DNA of 7,167 nt from Bacteroidota bacterium (GTDB lineage: Bacteria; Bacteroidota; Ignavibacteria; Ignavibacteriales; Ignavibacteriaceae): positions 1 to 7,167 of the forward strand of contig JAJYSI010000167.1 of assembly GCA_021793635.1 (NCBI GenBank), written 5' to 3'. Below are positions 7,011-7,167 of this stretch, in pieces (within the stretch, counting starts at the first letter, position 1; each line of letters opens with the position of its first letter). The position numbers and the translations under genes were made by a program. Below the pieces are notes generated by a model. It worked only from the letters and a program-made list of their open reading frames with translations. It was not told where the DNA came from and ran no database searches.

Positions 7011-7167
7011 TTAGATTAAACTAAAAAGCCCGGCTAATGCCAGCGATTTTTTAGCCAATAGATATTTGACTACATAAGCAGATATTCCCATTTTTTGATT
7101 CCCGTTTTGTATCTTTGGGTAAAATATAATAAGGCGGTAGTTATAATAAGATGTTCGTTTACTTTTT
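7011..7167 (-). CDS. C-terminal end of an unidentified protein, possibly a family-2 glycosyltransferase (partial)
   Basis: On the minus strand the frame is open from the right edge to a TAA at 7013-7011, giving 51 residues. It begins with a tyrosine- and arginine-rich stretch (SKRTSYYNYRLIIF) and ends in a hydrophobic helix (LALAGLFSLI). The aromatic YYNYR followed by a basic/hydrophobic tail resembles the C-terminal end of family-2 glycosyltransferases, in which a tyrosine-rich YYxxRN-type segment precedes the tail. This is an impression, not a motif match, and the usual asparagine after the arginine is missing. The methyltransferase 56 bases downstream on the same strand is of a kind common in polysaccharide clusters, which fits. 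The open frame, sensible composition and tight spacing support a real coding end; identity needs the sequence beyond the window. Confidence 0.55.
   Translation of the reverse strand, partial: KSKRTSYYNYRLIIFYPKIQNGNQKMGISAYVVKYLLAKKSLALAGLFSLI

Noticed and set aside
7023..7052. Hairpin-like sequence between an A-run and a T-run, resembling a bidirectional terminator
   Set aside because: The stem is short with a wobble and a bulge on the minus strand and a mismatch on the plus strand. The sequence is explained by codons near the end of the partial minus-strand gene, including its two lysines.
7110..7117. TATCTTTG on the plus strand, an exact TAnnTTTG promoter match, followed by an ATG at 7151
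   Set aside because: It lies inside the minus-strand coding frame 7011-7167, has no -33 TTTG at proper spacing, and the ATG frame is only five codons long at the window edge.

Overview
The window comes from an AT-rich bacterial chromosome, most likely of the Bacteroidota/Chlorobi (FCB) group, with Ignavibacteria-like organisms the best guess. The basis is the low GC content, the style of the QueE, QueD, TruA and UvrB proteins, several starts (truA, uvrB) without a clear Shine-Dalgarno, and one TAnnTTTG-type -7 element. The assignment is an inference from composition and protein character; no rRNA or other decisive marker is present.

Layout, plus strand (1-4048): the 3' end of queE (7-carboxy-7-deazaguanine synthase) overlaps by one base with a complete queD (6-carboxytetrahydropterin synthase). 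A 139-bp gap follows, holding a 28-codon minus-strand micro-ORF and a perfect 19-bp DNA palindrome. Next come truA (tRNA pseudouridine synthase) and a secreted M1-family zinc aminopeptidase with a HEAT-repeat C-terminal half. queE, queD and truA together form a tRNA-modification neighbourhood: QueD and QueE make queuosine precursors, and TruA modifies the anticodon arm.

Layout, minus strand (7167-4124): at the right edge is the C-terminal end of an unidentified protein, possibly a family-2 glycosyltransferase. It is followed by a small class I SAM-dependent methyltransferase of the kind found in surface-polysaccharide clusters. After a 160-bp gap comes a complete uvrB (nucleotide excision repair), ending in a strong intrinsic terminator. 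The two halves of the window converge at about 4050-4215. The gap upstream of uvrB holds a short plus-strand reading frame that has a Shine-Dalgarno and looks like the surviving N-terminus of a membrane protein. It runs straight into the 3' end of the methyltransferase gene, suggesting an old rearrangement junction.

Most of the window is ordinary housekeeping sequence. I do not see a new defence, mobile or biosynthetic system. The points worth a second look are the micro-ORF/possible repeat and palindrome between queD and truA, the truncated membrane-protein remnant, and the edge gene at 7011-7167.
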